The notes beneath the pieces are model-generated. The model was not told the origin of the DNA. It did not search any database and worked only from the letters and a program-made list of their open reading frames with translations. Position numbers and translations under genes: made by a program. This document shows positions 8,210 to 17,184 of a stretch of DNA of 41,242 bases, piece after piece (position 1 is the first letter of the stretch; each line of letters opens with the position of its first letter). The DNA lies in the NCBI GenBank assembly GCA_018780265.1, contig JADMJV010000016.1, forward strand, positions 76,553 to 117,794, given 5' to 3'. Source of the DNA: a bacterium (GTDB lineage: Bacteria > Vulcanimicrobiota > Xenobia > Xenobiales > JADMJV01).

Positions 8210-8872
8210 CTAACCATTGCCATTCTGGCAAGGCCCCGTTTGCGCTGCCAACTCCAAAAGACGAAGCACCTCATGGTCGGATACCTGAGTGAAATCCTCG
8301 TACCAGGCCCCAACCGCATGAAGTCTGGGCGTAGACATCAGACAAACAATGTCGTCCACCAAAGATCTTAGTTCCACCAGCGATTGTGTCGCTGCCACCG
8401 GCACCGCCAGCACGACCTTGCCAGGGTGGGTGGCCTGCAGTGCCTGCAGCGATGCTCGAACCGTGGCACCGGTGGCAATCCCATCATCCACCATAAGGAC
8501 CGTTCGACCGGTCAGCTGCGGCGCGGGCCGGTCGCCTCGAAACAGCTGTACCCTCTCCGCCACCTCGGCCGCTTTCAGAGGAACGATCCCCTCAACTTCG
8601 TCTTCCTCAACACCCACCTGCCGCATCGTGTCCCGGTTCAGGTAAACAATCCCACCCTCGGCCACGGCCCCAAGTCCCAACTCGGGAAAACGCGGAACGC
8701 CCACCTTGCGAACCACCCATACGTCCAACGGAGCCTGAAGAGCCCTGGCCACCTCATAGGCGACACTGACCCCGCCACGTGGTAGGCCCAACACCAGAGG
8801 TTTCTCCGCCTGATAGCAGGTCAGTCGCTCAGCCAGTTGTTTTCCCGCATCCTTTCGATCCAGAAACCGCAC
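8210..8872 (-). CDS. Phosphoribosyltransferase family protein
   Basis: A 220-residue protein with the PRPP-binding signature TVLMVDDGIATGATVRA near 124-140 and an N-terminal LGLPRGGVSVAYEVARAL segment near 28-45, as in stand-alone type I phosphoribosyltransferases often annotated only by domain. It probably moves a ribose-phosphate between PRPP and a base, or is a regulatory relative; the substrate is not deducible. I took the GTG at 8872 because GGGAGG lies seven bases upstream, and the protein begins RFLDRKDAGKQLAERL, typical of this subfamily. It is convergent with the decayed PIN gene. No operon partner is evident. Confidence 0.85.
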   Translation of the reverse strand: MRFLDRKDAGKQLAERLTCYQAEKPLVLGLPRGGVSVAYEVARALQAPLDVWVVRKVGVPRFPELGLGAVAEGGIVYLNRDTMRQVGVEEDEVEGIVPLKAAEVAERVQLFRGDRPAPQLTGRTVLMVDDGIATGATVRASLQALQATHPGKVVLAVPVAATQSLVELRSLVDDIVCLMSTPRLHAVGAWYEDFTQVSDHEVLRLLELAAQTGPCQNGNG

Positions 8873-9001
8873 AACATCACCTCCCCAGCTCGATCAACCA
8901 ATACTCTATCAGCCCGACGGGGCCTGACAATGATCAGCGTCAGTCCGCCAAACCCCATCAGAATCGCCTGGGGAAAAAAATTTGTGCAAACTGCACAGCC
9001 T

Positions 9002-9268
9002 TCACACCAACACCCAGTTGGTCGGCACAATTTTCTTGAGGGTCCGCCGTTCATCTCCCTCAAGAGAGATGTAAATAGACTGTGGGCGTGCGCCTGAACT
9101 CGCCTGCGTTGGGGAAATGAGCGCGTATCCATATTTCAGGCTTACAAAGCGACTTCGAGCGAATCTTCGCACCGTATCGCGGACCAATTCTGCAGACGTC
9201 TCCAAAGCCTGTGCAATCACCAGGCCCGTTCCGCCCTGAGCCGCCAAAACCTGTGACGCGGGCGACTG
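9002..9268 (-). pseudogene. Probable scrap of an IS630-like transposase N-terminus
   Basis: The open frame reads SQVLAAQGGTGLVIAQALET, then SAELVRDTVRRFARSRFV, and later SSGARPQSIYISLEGDERRT. This resembles the helix-turn-helix plus 'SGRPxxLSxEER' linker of IS630-family transposases, with poor conservation. There is no catalytic domain, no inverted repeats and no matching second fragment. The rest of 8873-9429 holds nothing else I can support. The assignment is an inference from pattern and may be wrong. Confidence 0.3.
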
Positions 9269-9429
9269 GATATCGTCCAGGCAGCTCTCTTTATGGGTGA
9301 AATCGAGGCAGAAACGCGCTTCTAAAAGCTAGAAAAACGCGTCATTCTACTTGAAGAGCGATTGGATGGGGCTGCCTGAAAGTCGGAGGACCTCCAGGAT
9401 CGACAGGCTCCCGCGGCCAACCCTTGGCG

Positions 9430-9915
9430 ATGGAAATTCGCCCGGCCAAAAACCTGGACGCAGCCGCACTCGCGGCTATTCATCGCCAATCGGTGGAGGC
9501 CCAAGATAGCACCATGGCCGGGCCCTGCTCAAGCGAGGAGATGGCCCAACGCCTCGCCGATGCGGCAGAGCGAGAGATCTGGTTGGTACTGGAGGAGGAG
9601 ACCACGGTCATAGGCTGGGGGGTGGTCAAAGCCTACTCCCCCCGACCCGGCTACCACTTTGCCTGCGAAACCTCCATCTTCCTCGACCGCAGTCGACGGG
9701 GGAAAGGCTATGGCCGACCCCTTCAGGCAGCTTTGCTCGATCACTGCCAGCGCCTGGGCTATCACCACACCGTGGCCAGGATCTGGGCCAGCAACCTGGG
9801 GTCGACCCGGTTTCACCAAAGTTTTGGCTACGAGCTGGTGGGGGTTCAGAAAGAGATCGGCTTTGTAGGCGGGCAGTGGCGCGACGTTGCCATCTTGCAG
9901 AAGGTTTTTCACTGA
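9430..9915 (+). CDS. GNAT N-acetyltransferase, phosphinothricin-acetyltransferase-like
   Basis: About 161 residues, the usual length for this group. It begins MEIRPAKNLDAAALAAIHRQ; the acetyl-CoA loop is SRRGKGYGRPLQAALL near 93-108 (R/QxxGxG/A), followed by IWASNLGSTRFHQSFGYELVG, which is characteristic of Pat/Bar-like GNAT enzymes. It likely acetylates an amine such as an amino-acid analogue. The ATG at 9430 is preferred over a TTG at 9424; no strong ribosome-binding site is seen. The stop overlaps the start of the next gene (TGATG at 9913-9917), so the two are probably translated together. Confidence 0.85.
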   Translation: MEIRPAKNLDAAALAAIHRQSVEAQDSTMAGPCSSEEMAQRLADAAEREIWLVLEEETTVIGWGVVKAYSPRPGYHFACETSIFLDRSRRGKGYGRPLQAALLDHCQRLGYHHTVARIWASNLGSTRFHQSFGYELVGVQKEIGFVGGQWRDVAILQKVFH

Positions 9916-10880
9916 TGCGTTGCATTCACTTAGCGCCCAAGCGCGAACAACGTTCCTTAGAACGGGCCGGGGTGCGCGGAGCGGCAATACGGTTGCATGA
10001 CGAAAACGGGGAGCCCGTCCAAATTGCCCACGGCGTGTTTTGCATGCCCATCCTCAAGGACTTTTCCACTACCTTCCAGTGGCTTAGAGAACTGCGTCGC
10101 TGGCACGGACGGCCCATGGTTGCCGCTACCCTGAGCATTCCTGACTCAGAAACCGTTTGGGTGGGTCGCTACGGAAATAACCACCAACAGATGTTGGCCA
10201 GCCAGGCTGCCGGGTGGATTGAAAGCCATCCATCCGGCAGCGAAATGGTTATCCCTCGCTCGTTGGGGCCCCACGCACTGATTCACATTCGAGAAATGCC
10301 GCAACTGGTGGGCTGGACCGAAATCCCAGAAGCAGAGCGAAAGACCTCGTGCTGCTGCGTGGCTTGTCTGCCGCCGGGTCTGCCCGATCTACTCCCTCGA
10401 TTACGCGGGATCTACGCAGCCGCCATTCACGAGTTGCGCCGAGCTTCTGGAAGCCAGGAGGCAGCCCAGGCCCTGGCAAAAATGAGCTTACCCTTGGAAC
10501 GGGCTCGCCGGCGCCTCTCTCCGCGCAAAATCCTCTCGCAAGCCCGCTCCCCTCACCCGCTGGTACGCCAGAACCTGGCCGACCTGTTGGCGCATTTTCG
10601 CTGGGCCGACGTGCACTCAACTTGCTTGACCTTGCTGGAAGATGAGCACGAGCCAGTGCGGGAAAGTGCCGCCTACAGCCTGTGGTTGCTTCTGGGCAGC
10701 CGGCGCACGGCCCAGACACTTCTCAACCATTCAGCCGCCTATCAAATGCTCGATCCGTTGCAGTGGGAGACCAACCCGGAGGCCTTGAGAGAGGCCCTGC
10801 AATGCCTTACCGGTAGTCCCTTCGACGCGGTGAAACAGCGCGCACTCGAAATTCTGGCAGCCTTGCAAGAAAGCACTTAA
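9915..10880 (+). CDS. HEAT-repeat protein with a conserved unknown N-terminal domain
   Basis: A 321-residue protein starting MRCIHLAPKREQRSLERAGVR at the ATG that overlaps the previous stop (TGATG). The N-terminal half (about 1-165) contains GVFCMPIL, FQWLRELRR, VWVGRYG and a cysteine cluster CCCVACLPPG near 148-157, possibly metal-binding. This layout is familiar from uncharacterised proteins in several phyla, but I know no function. The C-terminal half has HEAT-type helical repeats: HPLVRQNLADLLAHF, EPVRESAAYSLWLLL and DAVKQRALEILAAL. HEAT arrays bind proteins or nucleic acids. The longer frame from 9876 is rejected because it overlaps the GNAT gene more. It ends convergently with gapN, overlapping by four bases. 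Confidence 0.75.
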   Translation: MRCIHLAPKREQRSLERAGVRGAAIRLHDENGEPVQIAHGVFCMPILKDFSTTFQWLRELRRWHGRPMVAATLSIPDSETVWVGRYGNNHQQMLASQAAGWIESHPSGSEMVIPRSLGPHALIHIREMPQLVGWTEIPEAERKTSCCCVACLPPGLPDLLPRLRGIYAAAIHELRRASGSQEAAQALAKMSLPLERARRRLSPRKILSQARSPHPLVRQNLADLLAHFRWADVHSTCLTLLEDEHEPVRESAAYSLWLLLGSRRTAQTLLNHSAAYQMLDPLQWETNPEALREALQCLTGSPFDAVKQRALEILAALQEST

Positions 10881-12472
10881 AAGAGAAAGTCGGTCGACAA
10901 GAAGGACGAGCGCCGTTCGCGCAAGATGTCCGTGAGGATCTGCTTGTTGGCGGTCACATCGCGGGCGGCCACCAGAGTGCGGATCGAGAACACACGCAGC
11001 GCATCAGACACCGACAAAGTGCCCTCGGCCGAGTCTTTGCGGCCGGTAAACGGAAAGGTGTCAGGCCCCCGCTGACACTGGCTGTTTACATTGAGGCGGC
11101 ACACCTGATTGACCAGTCGGTCGATGAGGCCGGCCAAAACCTGAGGATCGCGGCCAAACAGGCTGGCCTGTTGCCCAAAAGCCGACTCTTCCAAATATCG
11201 AATCGGCTCGGCAACGTCGTCAAAAGGCACAATTGGAACCACCGGACCAAACTGCTCTTCCTGATAAAGTCGAGTGGAAGGGGCCACCGGGTAGACGACG
11301 GCGGGCCGGAAAAACGTTCCCTCAATCTCACCGCCACCCGGGTTGGCGATGCTGGCTCCAGCCGCTATGGCCTCGTCCACATAGGCCCGCAAATCCTGGG
11401 GCTTACCCGTCTCGGGCAAGGGAGTGATGGAGACACCCTCGTCCCAGGGCATCCCGGCCTTGAGACCGTTTACGGCCTCGGCCATCCGCTCCACAAATTC
11501 AGCGGCTATCGAGCGATGCACAAAGAGAATCTTCAGAGCCGTGCAGCGCTGGCCATTGAACGAGAGCGAGCCCAGCACGCATTCGCGGACCGTCAGGTCC
11601 AGGTCGGCGTCGGCCAGAATGATGGCCGGGTTCTTGGCGCCCAATCCCAAACACGAACGCAATCGGTGGGGAGCGGGATGAAGCTTCTTGAGGCGGTCGG
11701 CCGCCCCGCTCGACCCGATGAAGGCCAGACAGCTAATGCGTCCCGATTCCATCATGGGTCCGACCACTTTGGAACCGCTGCCGTAGACGGTGTTGACGAC
11801 CCCGGCCGGGAAACAGTCGCGGAAGGCCTCCAACAACGGGCGATGGAGCAACGACCCGGGGCGAGAAGGCTTAAAGACCACGGGATTGCCCATAATCAAG
11901 GCGGGGATCAGCGTGGTATAAGTCTCATTGAGGGGGTAGTTGAACGGCCCCATACATAGCGTTACGCCCAACGGGGCCCGTCGAACCTGAGCCAGAATCC
12001 CCTCCTGGTGCAAAAACCTGGACGAGGTGCGATCCAACTCCTTGACCGCATCAATGGTGCATCGGATGTACTCCAGTGTTCGGTCAAACTCTTTCAGCGA
12101 GTCCGGCCAGGTCTTGCCGATCTCCCACATCAAAAGGCGGGCCACTTCCTGGCGGCGCGCCGCCATGGCCTGGGCCAGGTCCTCCACGCAGCGGATACGA
12201 TCGGCCACCCGCATGGTCGGCCAGGCCCCGGCCCCAAAATTCCAGGCTCGATCGGCCGCTTCCACGGCAGCCAGGGAGTGTTCGGGTGCCATCGAGGGAA
12301 AGCTACCCAGCACAAAGGGGTCCTCCGGCAGACAAACGGGGGACAGCACCTCTTGAACGTCCCCTTTCCAGGGCAGAATTTGGCCGTCCAGCAGATAGTC
12401 GCGCTGGTGCAGGGGGTCCATGCGGAAATCCGAGGGAACCTCGGAGGAGGTAGGAAAGCGAAACTTCGGCAT
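10877..12472 (-). CDS. gapN: NADP-dependent non-phosphorylating glyceraldehyde-3-phosphate dehydrogenase (GapN-type ALDH)
   Basis: A 531-residue aldehyde dehydrogenase. It would oxidise glyceraldehyde-3-phosphate directly to 3-phosphoglycerate with NADP, bypassing Pgk. Visible features are [20 protein letters not shown] near 174-193 (cofactor and substrate region), VVFKPSRPG near 198-206, the nucleophile in [11 protein letters not shown] with Cys310, and the GapN-like C-terminal block [19 protein letters not shown] followed by [14 protein letters not shown]. The usual ELGGK segment with the general-base Glu reads GLGAK (276-280). I chose ATG 12472 ([13 protein letters not shown]) over a TTG at 12517. 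The gene diverges from gapA across about 136 bases, which supports the substrate assignment. Confidence 0.85.
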   Translation of the reverse strand: MPKFRFPTSSEVPSDFRMDPLHQRDYLLDGQILPWKGDVQEVLSPVCLPEDPFVLGSFPSMAPEHSLAAVEAADRAWNFGAGAWPTMRVADRIRCVEDLAQAMAARRQEVARLLMWEIGKTWPDSLKEFDRTLEYIRCTIDAVKELDRTSSRFLHQEGILAQVRRAPLGVTLCMGPFNYPLNETYTTLIPALIMGNPVVFKPSRPGSLLHRPLLEAFRDCFPAGVVNTVYGSGSKVVGPMMESGRISCLAFIGSSGAADRLKKLHPAPHRLRSCLGLGAKNPAIILADADLDLTVRECVLGSLSFNGQRCTALKILFVHRSIAAEFVERMAEAVNGLKAGMPWDEGVSITPLPETGKPQDLRAYVDEAIAAGASIANPGGGEIEGTFFRPAVVYPVAPSTRLYQEEQFGPVVPIVPFDDVAEPIRYLEESAFGQQASLFGRDPQVLAGLIDRLVNQVCRLNVNSQCQRGPDTFPFTGRKDSAEGTLSVSDALRVFSIRTLVAARDVTANKQILTDILRERRSSFLSTDFLF

Positions 12473-12608
12473 GGCGGCCGCTTCGAACCCGACCTCTCGA
12501 CCGCCTGCCGAAGACAAAGGGCGCGTGTTTGGTGGCCGGGCCGCCCGGGTATGCTCCAGGCCGAGAGAGCCCCACTATCGGGGCCCCATGTTGCAAAGGA
12601 GAATTTCT

Positions 12609-13625
12609 GTGGGAACTAGAGTCGCCATCAACGGATTCGGCCGCATCGGCCGGCAAAGCCTCAAGGCTATGATCGAGAACCATCCCGACCTGGAGATTGT
12701 TGGCATCAACGACCTGACCAGCGCCGATACTAACGCTCACCTTTTCAAATACGACAGCAACTACGGCGTCTTCCAGGGCGACGTCAAAGCCGAAGACGGC
12801 CACCTGCTGATCAACGGTCGCAAAATCAAGATTTACACCGAGAAAGACCCGGCCAACCTTCCCTGGGGCGAGCAAAAGGTCGACGTGGTCGTAGAGTCCA
12901 CCGGCATCTTCACCCAGCGTGAAAAAGCCGGCCTCCACCTTCAGGCTGGTGCCAAGAAAGTGCTGATCTCCGCTCCCGCCAAGGGCGAAGACATCACCAT
13001 CGTGCTCGGTGTCAATCACGAGAACTACGATGCCGACAAGCACCACATCATCTCCAACGCCAGTTGCACCACCAACTGTCTGGCCCCGGCCGCCAAGATC
13101 ATCCACGACAAGTGGAAGATTCAGCAAGGGATGATGACCACCATCCATTCCTACACCAACGACCAGCGCATTCTGGACCTGCCGCACAGCGACATGCGTC
13201 GGGCCCGCGCCGCCGCCATCAACATCATCCCCACCTCGACCGGCGCCGCCAAGGCAATTGCCCTGGTGATTCCCGATCTGAAGGGCAAATTCGACGGCTT
13301 CTCGCTGCGCGTACCCACCCCCACCGTCTCGATTGTAGATTTTGTCTGCACCCTTGAGAAGGCGGCCAGTAAGGATGAGATCAACGAAGCCTTCCGTCAG
13401 GCTGCCAAAGGCGGCATGAAAGGCATCCTGCAGGCCTGCGACGAGCCCCTCGTCAGCATGGACTTCAAAGGCAACCCGCACAGCTCTTGCGTCGACCTCG
13501 ACTGCACCATGGCCATGGGCAACATGGTCAAAGTGGTCACCTGGTATGACAACGAGTGGGCCTATTCGTGCCGAGTAGGCGACTTGATCACCTACATGTT
13601 CACCAAGAAACTGGCTTTCGTTTAA
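12609..13625 (+). CDS. gapA: Glyceraldehyde-3-phosphate dehydrogenase, phosphorylating (type I)
   Basis: A 338-residue enzyme that oxidises glyceraldehyde-3-phosphate to 1,3-bisphosphoglycerate with NAD and phosphate in glycolysis. The Rossmann start [12 protein letters not shown] is at 5-16, INDLTSAD at about 33-40 carries the nucleotide-specificity Asp, and the catalytic Cys153 is in [11 protein letters not shown], with its His partner in [10 protein letters not shown]. The C-terminal [15 protein letters not shown] is typical. I chose GTG 12609 because AAGGAG precedes it at normal distance; an ATG at 12588 is in frame but places the binding site inside the gene. It is the first gene of gapA-pgk-tpiA-secG-(cystathionine enzyme)-crcB. 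A strong hairpin separates it from pgk. Confidence 0.96.
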   Translation: MGTRVAINGFGRIGRQSLKAMIENHPDLEIVGINDLTSADTNAHLFKYDSNYGVFQGDVKAEDGHLLINGRKIKIYTEKDPANLPWGEQKVDVVVESTGIFTQREKAGLHLQAGAKKVLISAPAKGEDITIVLGVNHENYDADKHHIISNASCTTNCLAPAAKIIHDKWKIQQGMMTTIHSYTNDQRILDLPHSDMRRARAAAINIIPTSTGAAKAIALVIPDLKGKFDGFSLRVPTPTVSIVDFVCTLEKAASKDEINEAFRQAAKGGMKGILQACDEPLVSMDFKGNPHSSCVDLDCTMAMGNMVKVVTWYDNEWAYSCRVGDLITYMFTKKLAFV

Positions 13626-13633
13626 ACTCCCGC

Positions 13634-13664
13634 GCCCCATCGCTCCGCCAAGGGGCGATGGGGC
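13634..13664 (+). promoter_or_regulatory. Intercistronic hairpin between gapA and pgk
   Basis: Arms GCCCCATCGC (13634-13643) and GCGATGGGGC (13655-13664) pair perfectly over 10 bp with an 11-base loop. No T-run follows, so it is not a typical intrinsic terminator. It more likely stabilises the gapA message 3' end or marks an RNA-processing site, letting gapA be made in excess over pgk. Confidence 0.6.
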
Positions 13665-13688
13665 TGTCTCCCCAAAGAAAGGGCAACC

Positions 13689-14882
13689 ATGGCTGACTTC
13701 TCTACACTCAATGACCTTCAGGTGGCCGGCAAACGAGTACTCGTGCGCGTCGACTTCAACTGCCCCATTCAGGATGGCAAAGTCAGCGACGACACTCGCA
13801 TTCGGGCGGCCATGCCCACTCTGCAAAAACTGCTGGACAACGGCGCCGCGCTGGTGCTGATGTCCCACCTGGGCCGTCCCAAGGGCAAGCGCAATCTAGA
13901 ATTCAGCCTGGCTCCTGTAGCCGACCGCCTGCGCGAGGTGTTGGCCAAACCGGTCACGCTGGCGCCCGACTGCATCGGTGCCGAAACCGAGGCCCTCAGC
14001 GCCGCCCTTCAACCGGGCCAGGTGCTGCTGCTGGAAAACCTCCGTTTCCATCCCGAAGAGGAAGCCAACGAGGCCGGCTTCGCCGCCCATTTGGCCAAAC
14101 ATGGCCAAATTTATGTCAACGACGCTTTCGGCACGGCCCACCGCGCCCACGCCTCCACGCACGGAGTAGCCAAACTGCTGCCAGCCGCAGCCGGCCTATT
14201 GATGGAAGCCGAACTGACCCACCTGGGCGAACTGCTCAGCGCCCCTCAAAACCCTTTTGTAGCTATCCTGGGCGGCTCCAAAGTCTCGGACAAGATCGCC
14301 GTGCTCGAATCGTTGGTCAGCAAAGCCAACGTGATCCTGATCGGTGGAGGCATGGCCTTCACCTTTCTCAAGTCGCACGGAGCCGAAATCGGCAAGTCCT
14401 TGTGCGAGGCCGACCTCGATCTGCCACGCCGCATTGAAGAGAAGGCCAGAGCGGCCGGGGTCAAGCTGATGTTGCCCATCGACGTAACCGTATCTACGGC
14501 CATCAAGGATGGTAGTCCCGCCGAAACGGTGGATGCCAACGCCATTCCCGCCGACAAAATGGGGCTGGATATCGGCCCCAAGACGGCAGGCCTCTATGCG
14601 GCCGAAATCGCCAAGGCCAAAACCGTCTTCTGGAACGGCCCCATGGGCGTGTTCGAAGTGCCTCCCTTTGATCGAGGCACTCGCCAGGTGGCCGAAGCCG
14701 TGGCCAACAGCTCGGCCCGCTCCTGCATTGGCGGCGGCGACTCAGCCGCAGCCGTAACCCAGATGGGCCTGGCCGACAAAATTACCCACGTCTCCACGGG
14801 AGGCGGGGCCTCGATGGAGTTCCTCGAGGGACAAGAACTGCCCGGTGTTGCGGTCCTGCGCCGCAGCGCCCAACCAGCTTAA
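13689..14882 (+). CDS. pgk: Phosphoglycerate kinase
   Basis: A 397-residue protein of normal length. It transfers phosphate from 1,3-bisphosphoglycerate to ADP. The family signature KRVLVRVDFNCPIQDG is at about 15-30, the substrate-binding MSHLGRPKG at 58-66, LLLENLRFHPEEE in the middle, and the C-terminal nucleotide-binding glycine motif IGGGDSAAAV near 348-357. GGGNAxFxxFL-type sequence reads GGGMAFTFLKSHG. The ATG has AAAGAAAGGG upstream. It sits 63 bases after gapA, with the intercistronic hairpin in the gap, and nine bases before tpiA, so it shares their transcript. Confidence 0.97.
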   Translation: MADFSTLNDLQVAGKRVLVRVDFNCPIQDGKVSDDTRIRAAMPTLQKLLDNGAALVLMSHLGRPKGKRNLEFSLAPVADRLREVLAKPVTLAPDCIGAETEALSAALQPGQVLLLENLRFHPEEEANEAGFAAHLAKHGQIYVNDAFGTAHRAHASTHGVAKLLPAAAGLLMEAELTHLGELLSAPQNPFVAILGGSKVSDKIAVLESLVSKANVILIGGGMAFTFLKSHGAEIGKSLCEADLDLPRRIEEKARAAGVKLMLPIDVTVSTAIKDGSPAETVDANAIPADKMGLDIGPKTAGLYAAEIAKAKTVFWNGPMGVFEVPPFDRGTRQVAEAVANSSARSCIGGGDSAAAVTQMGLADKITHVSTGGGASMEFLEGQELPGVAVLRRSAQPA

Positions 14883-14891
14883 GGAGTCATC

Positions 14892-15668
14892 ATGCGTACA
14901 CCCATTCTGGCCGCCAACTGGAAAATGAATCTCAGCCGGCGCGAAGCCAAAAATCTGGTCGAAGATCTGCTCAAAGCCGCCTACCCCGTGAGCGGGCGTG
15001 AAGTGGTGCTGTGTCCCAGTTTCCACCTGCTTACCGAGGTCGGAGCCGCCTTACAGGGCAGGGCCAACTACTTCCTGGCCGCCCAGAATGTCTACTGGAA
15101 AGAGTCTGGCGCCTACACCGGCGAGCTCTCGCCCGCCATGTTGCGCGACTGCGGTTGCACTCATGTAATTATCGGCCACTCCGAGCGCCGGGCCTATTTC
15201 CATGAAACCGACAAAGATTGTCATTCCAAAGTGGAAGCCGCCATGCAAAACAATCTGGTTCCCATTCTTTGCGTGGGCGAAAGCCTGGAACAGCGCGAAG
15301 CCGATAAGACTCGCGAGGTTGTGTTGGCCCAGCTTCAGGGGGCCCTCAAGGGTCAGAGCCTGAGCAGCGGAGACAGGCTGGTCATCGCTTACGAACCGAT
15401 TTGGGCCATTGGCACCGGAAAAACCGACACACCCGAAGGGGCCGAGCAGACCATCTCGGTCTTGCGCCAAGAAGTGGCCACCATGTTTGGGGAACGGATT
15501 GCGCAACAGGTCCGTTTGCTCTATGGTGGCAGCGTCAAAGCAGACAACATCGACTCGTTGATGGCCTGTACCAACATTGACGGTGCTCTGGTGGGAGGAG
15601 CCAGCCTCAAAGCTGACGGCTTCGCTCGTATCGTGAACTATCAAGCCCAGGCCAGCCTGGCCAACTAA
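14892..15668 (+). CDS. tpiA: Triose-phosphate isomerase
   Basis: A 258-residue TIM-barrel enzyme that interconverts dihydroxyacetone phosphate and glyceraldehyde-3-phosphate. Catalytic residues are visible: Lys11 in AANWKMN, the electrophilic His in IIGHSERR, and the base Glu in AYEPIWAIGTGKT. The phosphate-binding LLYGGSVK and GGASLK motifs are near the C-terminus. AAGGAG lies just before ATG 14892. It follows pgk by nine bases and precedes secG by 14, so it is within one operon with gapA and pgk. Confidence 0.97.
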   Translation: MRTPILAANWKMNLSRREAKNLVEDLLKAAYPVSGREVVLCPSFHLLTEVGAALQGRANYFLAAQNVYWKESGAYTGELSPAMLRDCGCTHVIIGHSERRAYFHETDKDCHSKVEAAMQNNLVPILCVGESLEQREADKTREVVLAQLQGALKGQSLSSGDRLVIAYEPIWAIGTGKTDTPEGAEQTISVLRQEVATMFGERIAQQVRLLYGGSVKADNIDSLMACTNIDGALVGGASLKADGFARIVNYQAQASLAN

Positions 15669-15682
15669 AGGAGACATCAACT

Positions 15683-16003
15683 ATGTGGTTTGCCCAAACC
15701 CCCACCCCCGTCGGCCTGCCGCCCGGAATCACCATCGAGCAGTTGACCCAGACCCCATCGTTCACCGTACCTCAAATGATTCTGCTGGGAGTCTACTTTT
15801 TGATCTGCCTGTCCCTGATCATCTGTGTCACTCTGCAGACCAGCAAATCCGAGGGCCTGATGCAGCAATCGATGGCCGCTCCCCAGCAACCGTCGGGCAA
15901 GGGCAAGATGACGGGAGATGAGCGCCTGGCCAACCTGACCACCAACCTGGCCTACACCTTCCTGGGCCTCTCGATCATTATCGCCTACGTCATCAAAATA
16001 TGA
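15683..16003 (+). CDS. secG: Preprotein translocase subunit SecG
   Basis: A 106-residue protein with two membrane segments, MILLGVYFLICLSLIICVTL near 33-52 and LAYTFLGLSIIIAYVI near the end. Between them is the conserved cytosolic stretch (TSKSEGL, here followed by a Gln/Pro-rich loop instead of the usual Gly-rich one) and the SecG-like region RLANLTTNLAY. SecG stimulates SecYE-mediated protein export. AAGGAG precedes ATG 15683. secG directly after tpiA is a common bacterial order, which supports the call. Its TGA overlaps the next ATG (ATGA, 16000-16003). Confidence 0.88.
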   Translation: MWFAQTPTPVGLPPGITIEQLTQTPSFTVPQMILLGVYFLICLSLIICVTLQTSKSEGLMQQSMAAPQQPSGKGKMTGDERLANLTTNLAYTFLGLSIIIAYVIKI

Positions 16004-17172
16004 GCAACTACTCCTTAGAAACGCTGGCCATTCACGCCGGCCAGGACCCCGAGGCCATGACCGGTGCTGTCACCGTGCCGATCTTTCAAACCTCCACCTA
16101 CGCCCAGGAAGGTCTGGGTAAACCCCGCCAAGGCTACGAGTATAGCCGCACCGACAATCCTACCCGCAAGGCCTATGAGCAGTGCTTCGCCGCCCTCGAA
16201 GGCGCCCGTTTCGGCATCGCGTTTGCCTCCGGCATGGCCGCCACCAACAACTGCATGTATCTGCTCAACAGTGGCGACGAAGTGCTCGTGTCCGACGACG
16301 TGTATGGGGGCACTTTCCGCTTTTTCACCAAAGTGATGAGCAAATTCGGGGTGCGCGCCCACTTCGTCAACACCAGCGATCTGGCCGCAGTGGAGAAGCA
16401 CCTCAACCCCAACATCAAACTGGTCTGGATCGAAAGCCCTACCAACCCCTTGCTCAAACTCACCGATATCGCCGCCGTCTGCCGCCTGGCCAAATCGCAC
16501 GGGGCCCTGGTGGTGGTAGACAACACCTTTATGTCGCCAGCCTTCCAGCGCCCGCTCGAGTTGGGGGCCGACATCGTAATGCATTCGGCCACCAAGTATC
16601 TAGGCGGTCACTCCGATCTGGTGGGTGGCGTACTGGCCACCAACTCCGAAGAGATCAACCAGCAGATGCGCTTTCACCAAAATGCCGTCGGAGCCATCCC
16701 CGGACCCTTCGACTGCTGGTTGGCCCTGCGCGGTCTCAAAACGCTGGCCGTGCGCATGCAGGCCCACGCCCGCAATGCCCAGGCCATCGCCCAATTTTTG
16801 GAAGCGCACCCGGCCGTGCGTAAAGTCATCTATCCGGGACTGGCCAGCCACCCTCAGCACGCCCTGGCCCAAAAACAGATGCACGGTTTTGGAGGGATGA
16901 TCTCCTTTGAAATCAAGGGCGGTCTGGAGGAAGCCAAAACTCTGGTCGAATCCACCCACCTCTTCCTGCTGGCCGAAAGCCTGGGCGGGGTGGAGTCCCT
17001 CATCGAATTGCCCGCCATCATGACTCACGCCAGCATTCCCGCCCAGCGTCGTCACGAAATGGGCATCGCTGATGGCCTCATTCGCATCTCCGTCGGCATT
17101 GAAAACATGGACGACCTGAAGGCCGACCTGGGCCAGGCCCTGGCCAAAGCCGTCAGTGGCTCGCTGGTCTAA
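16000..17172 (+). CDS. PLP-dependent cystathionine gamma-synthase/gamma-lyase family enzyme
   Basis: A 390-residue Cys/Met-metabolism PLP enzyme. Visible features are YSRTDNPTRKAYEQ (phosphate-binding Tyr and Arg from the partner subunit), ASGMAATNN, the cofactor Asp in VVVDNTFMSP, and the Schiff-base Lys199 in HSATKYLGGHSD. The C-terminal SLGGVESLIELPAIMTHASI fixes the family. Such enzymes act either as cystathionine gamma-synthase (methionine synthesis) or gamma-lyase (cysteine synthesis), and sequence alone does not separate them. A cystathionine beta-synthase at 36941 makes the gamma-lyase, reverse-transsulfuration role plausible. The ATG overlaps the secG stop, implying coupled translation. 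Confidence 0.9.
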   Translation: MSNYSLETLAIHAGQDPEAMTGAVTVPIFQTSTYAQEGLGKPRQGYEYSRTDNPTRKAYEQCFAALEGARFGIAFASGMAATNNCMYLLNSGDEVLVSDDVYGGTFRFFTKVMSKFGVRAHFVNTSDLAAVEKHLNPNIKLVWIESPTNPLLKLTDIAAVCRLAKSHGALVVVDNTFMSPAFQRPLELGADIVMHSATKYLGGHSDLVGGVLATNSEEINQQMRFHQNAVGAIPGPFDCWLALRGLKTLAVRMQAHARNAQAIAQFLEAHPAVRKVIYPGLASHPQHALAQKQMHGFGGMISFEIKGGLEEAKTLVESTHLFLLAESLGGVESLIELPAIMTHASIPAQRRHEMGIADGLIRISVGIENMDDLKADLGQALAKAVSGSLV

Positions 17173-17184
17173 GCACCCCCAAGC

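Noticed and set aside
12303..13868. Open frame of 521 codons on the minus strand opposite gapA
   Set aside because: It lies antisense to the highly conserved gapA and parts of gapN and pgk, has no family features and mirrors their codon bias.
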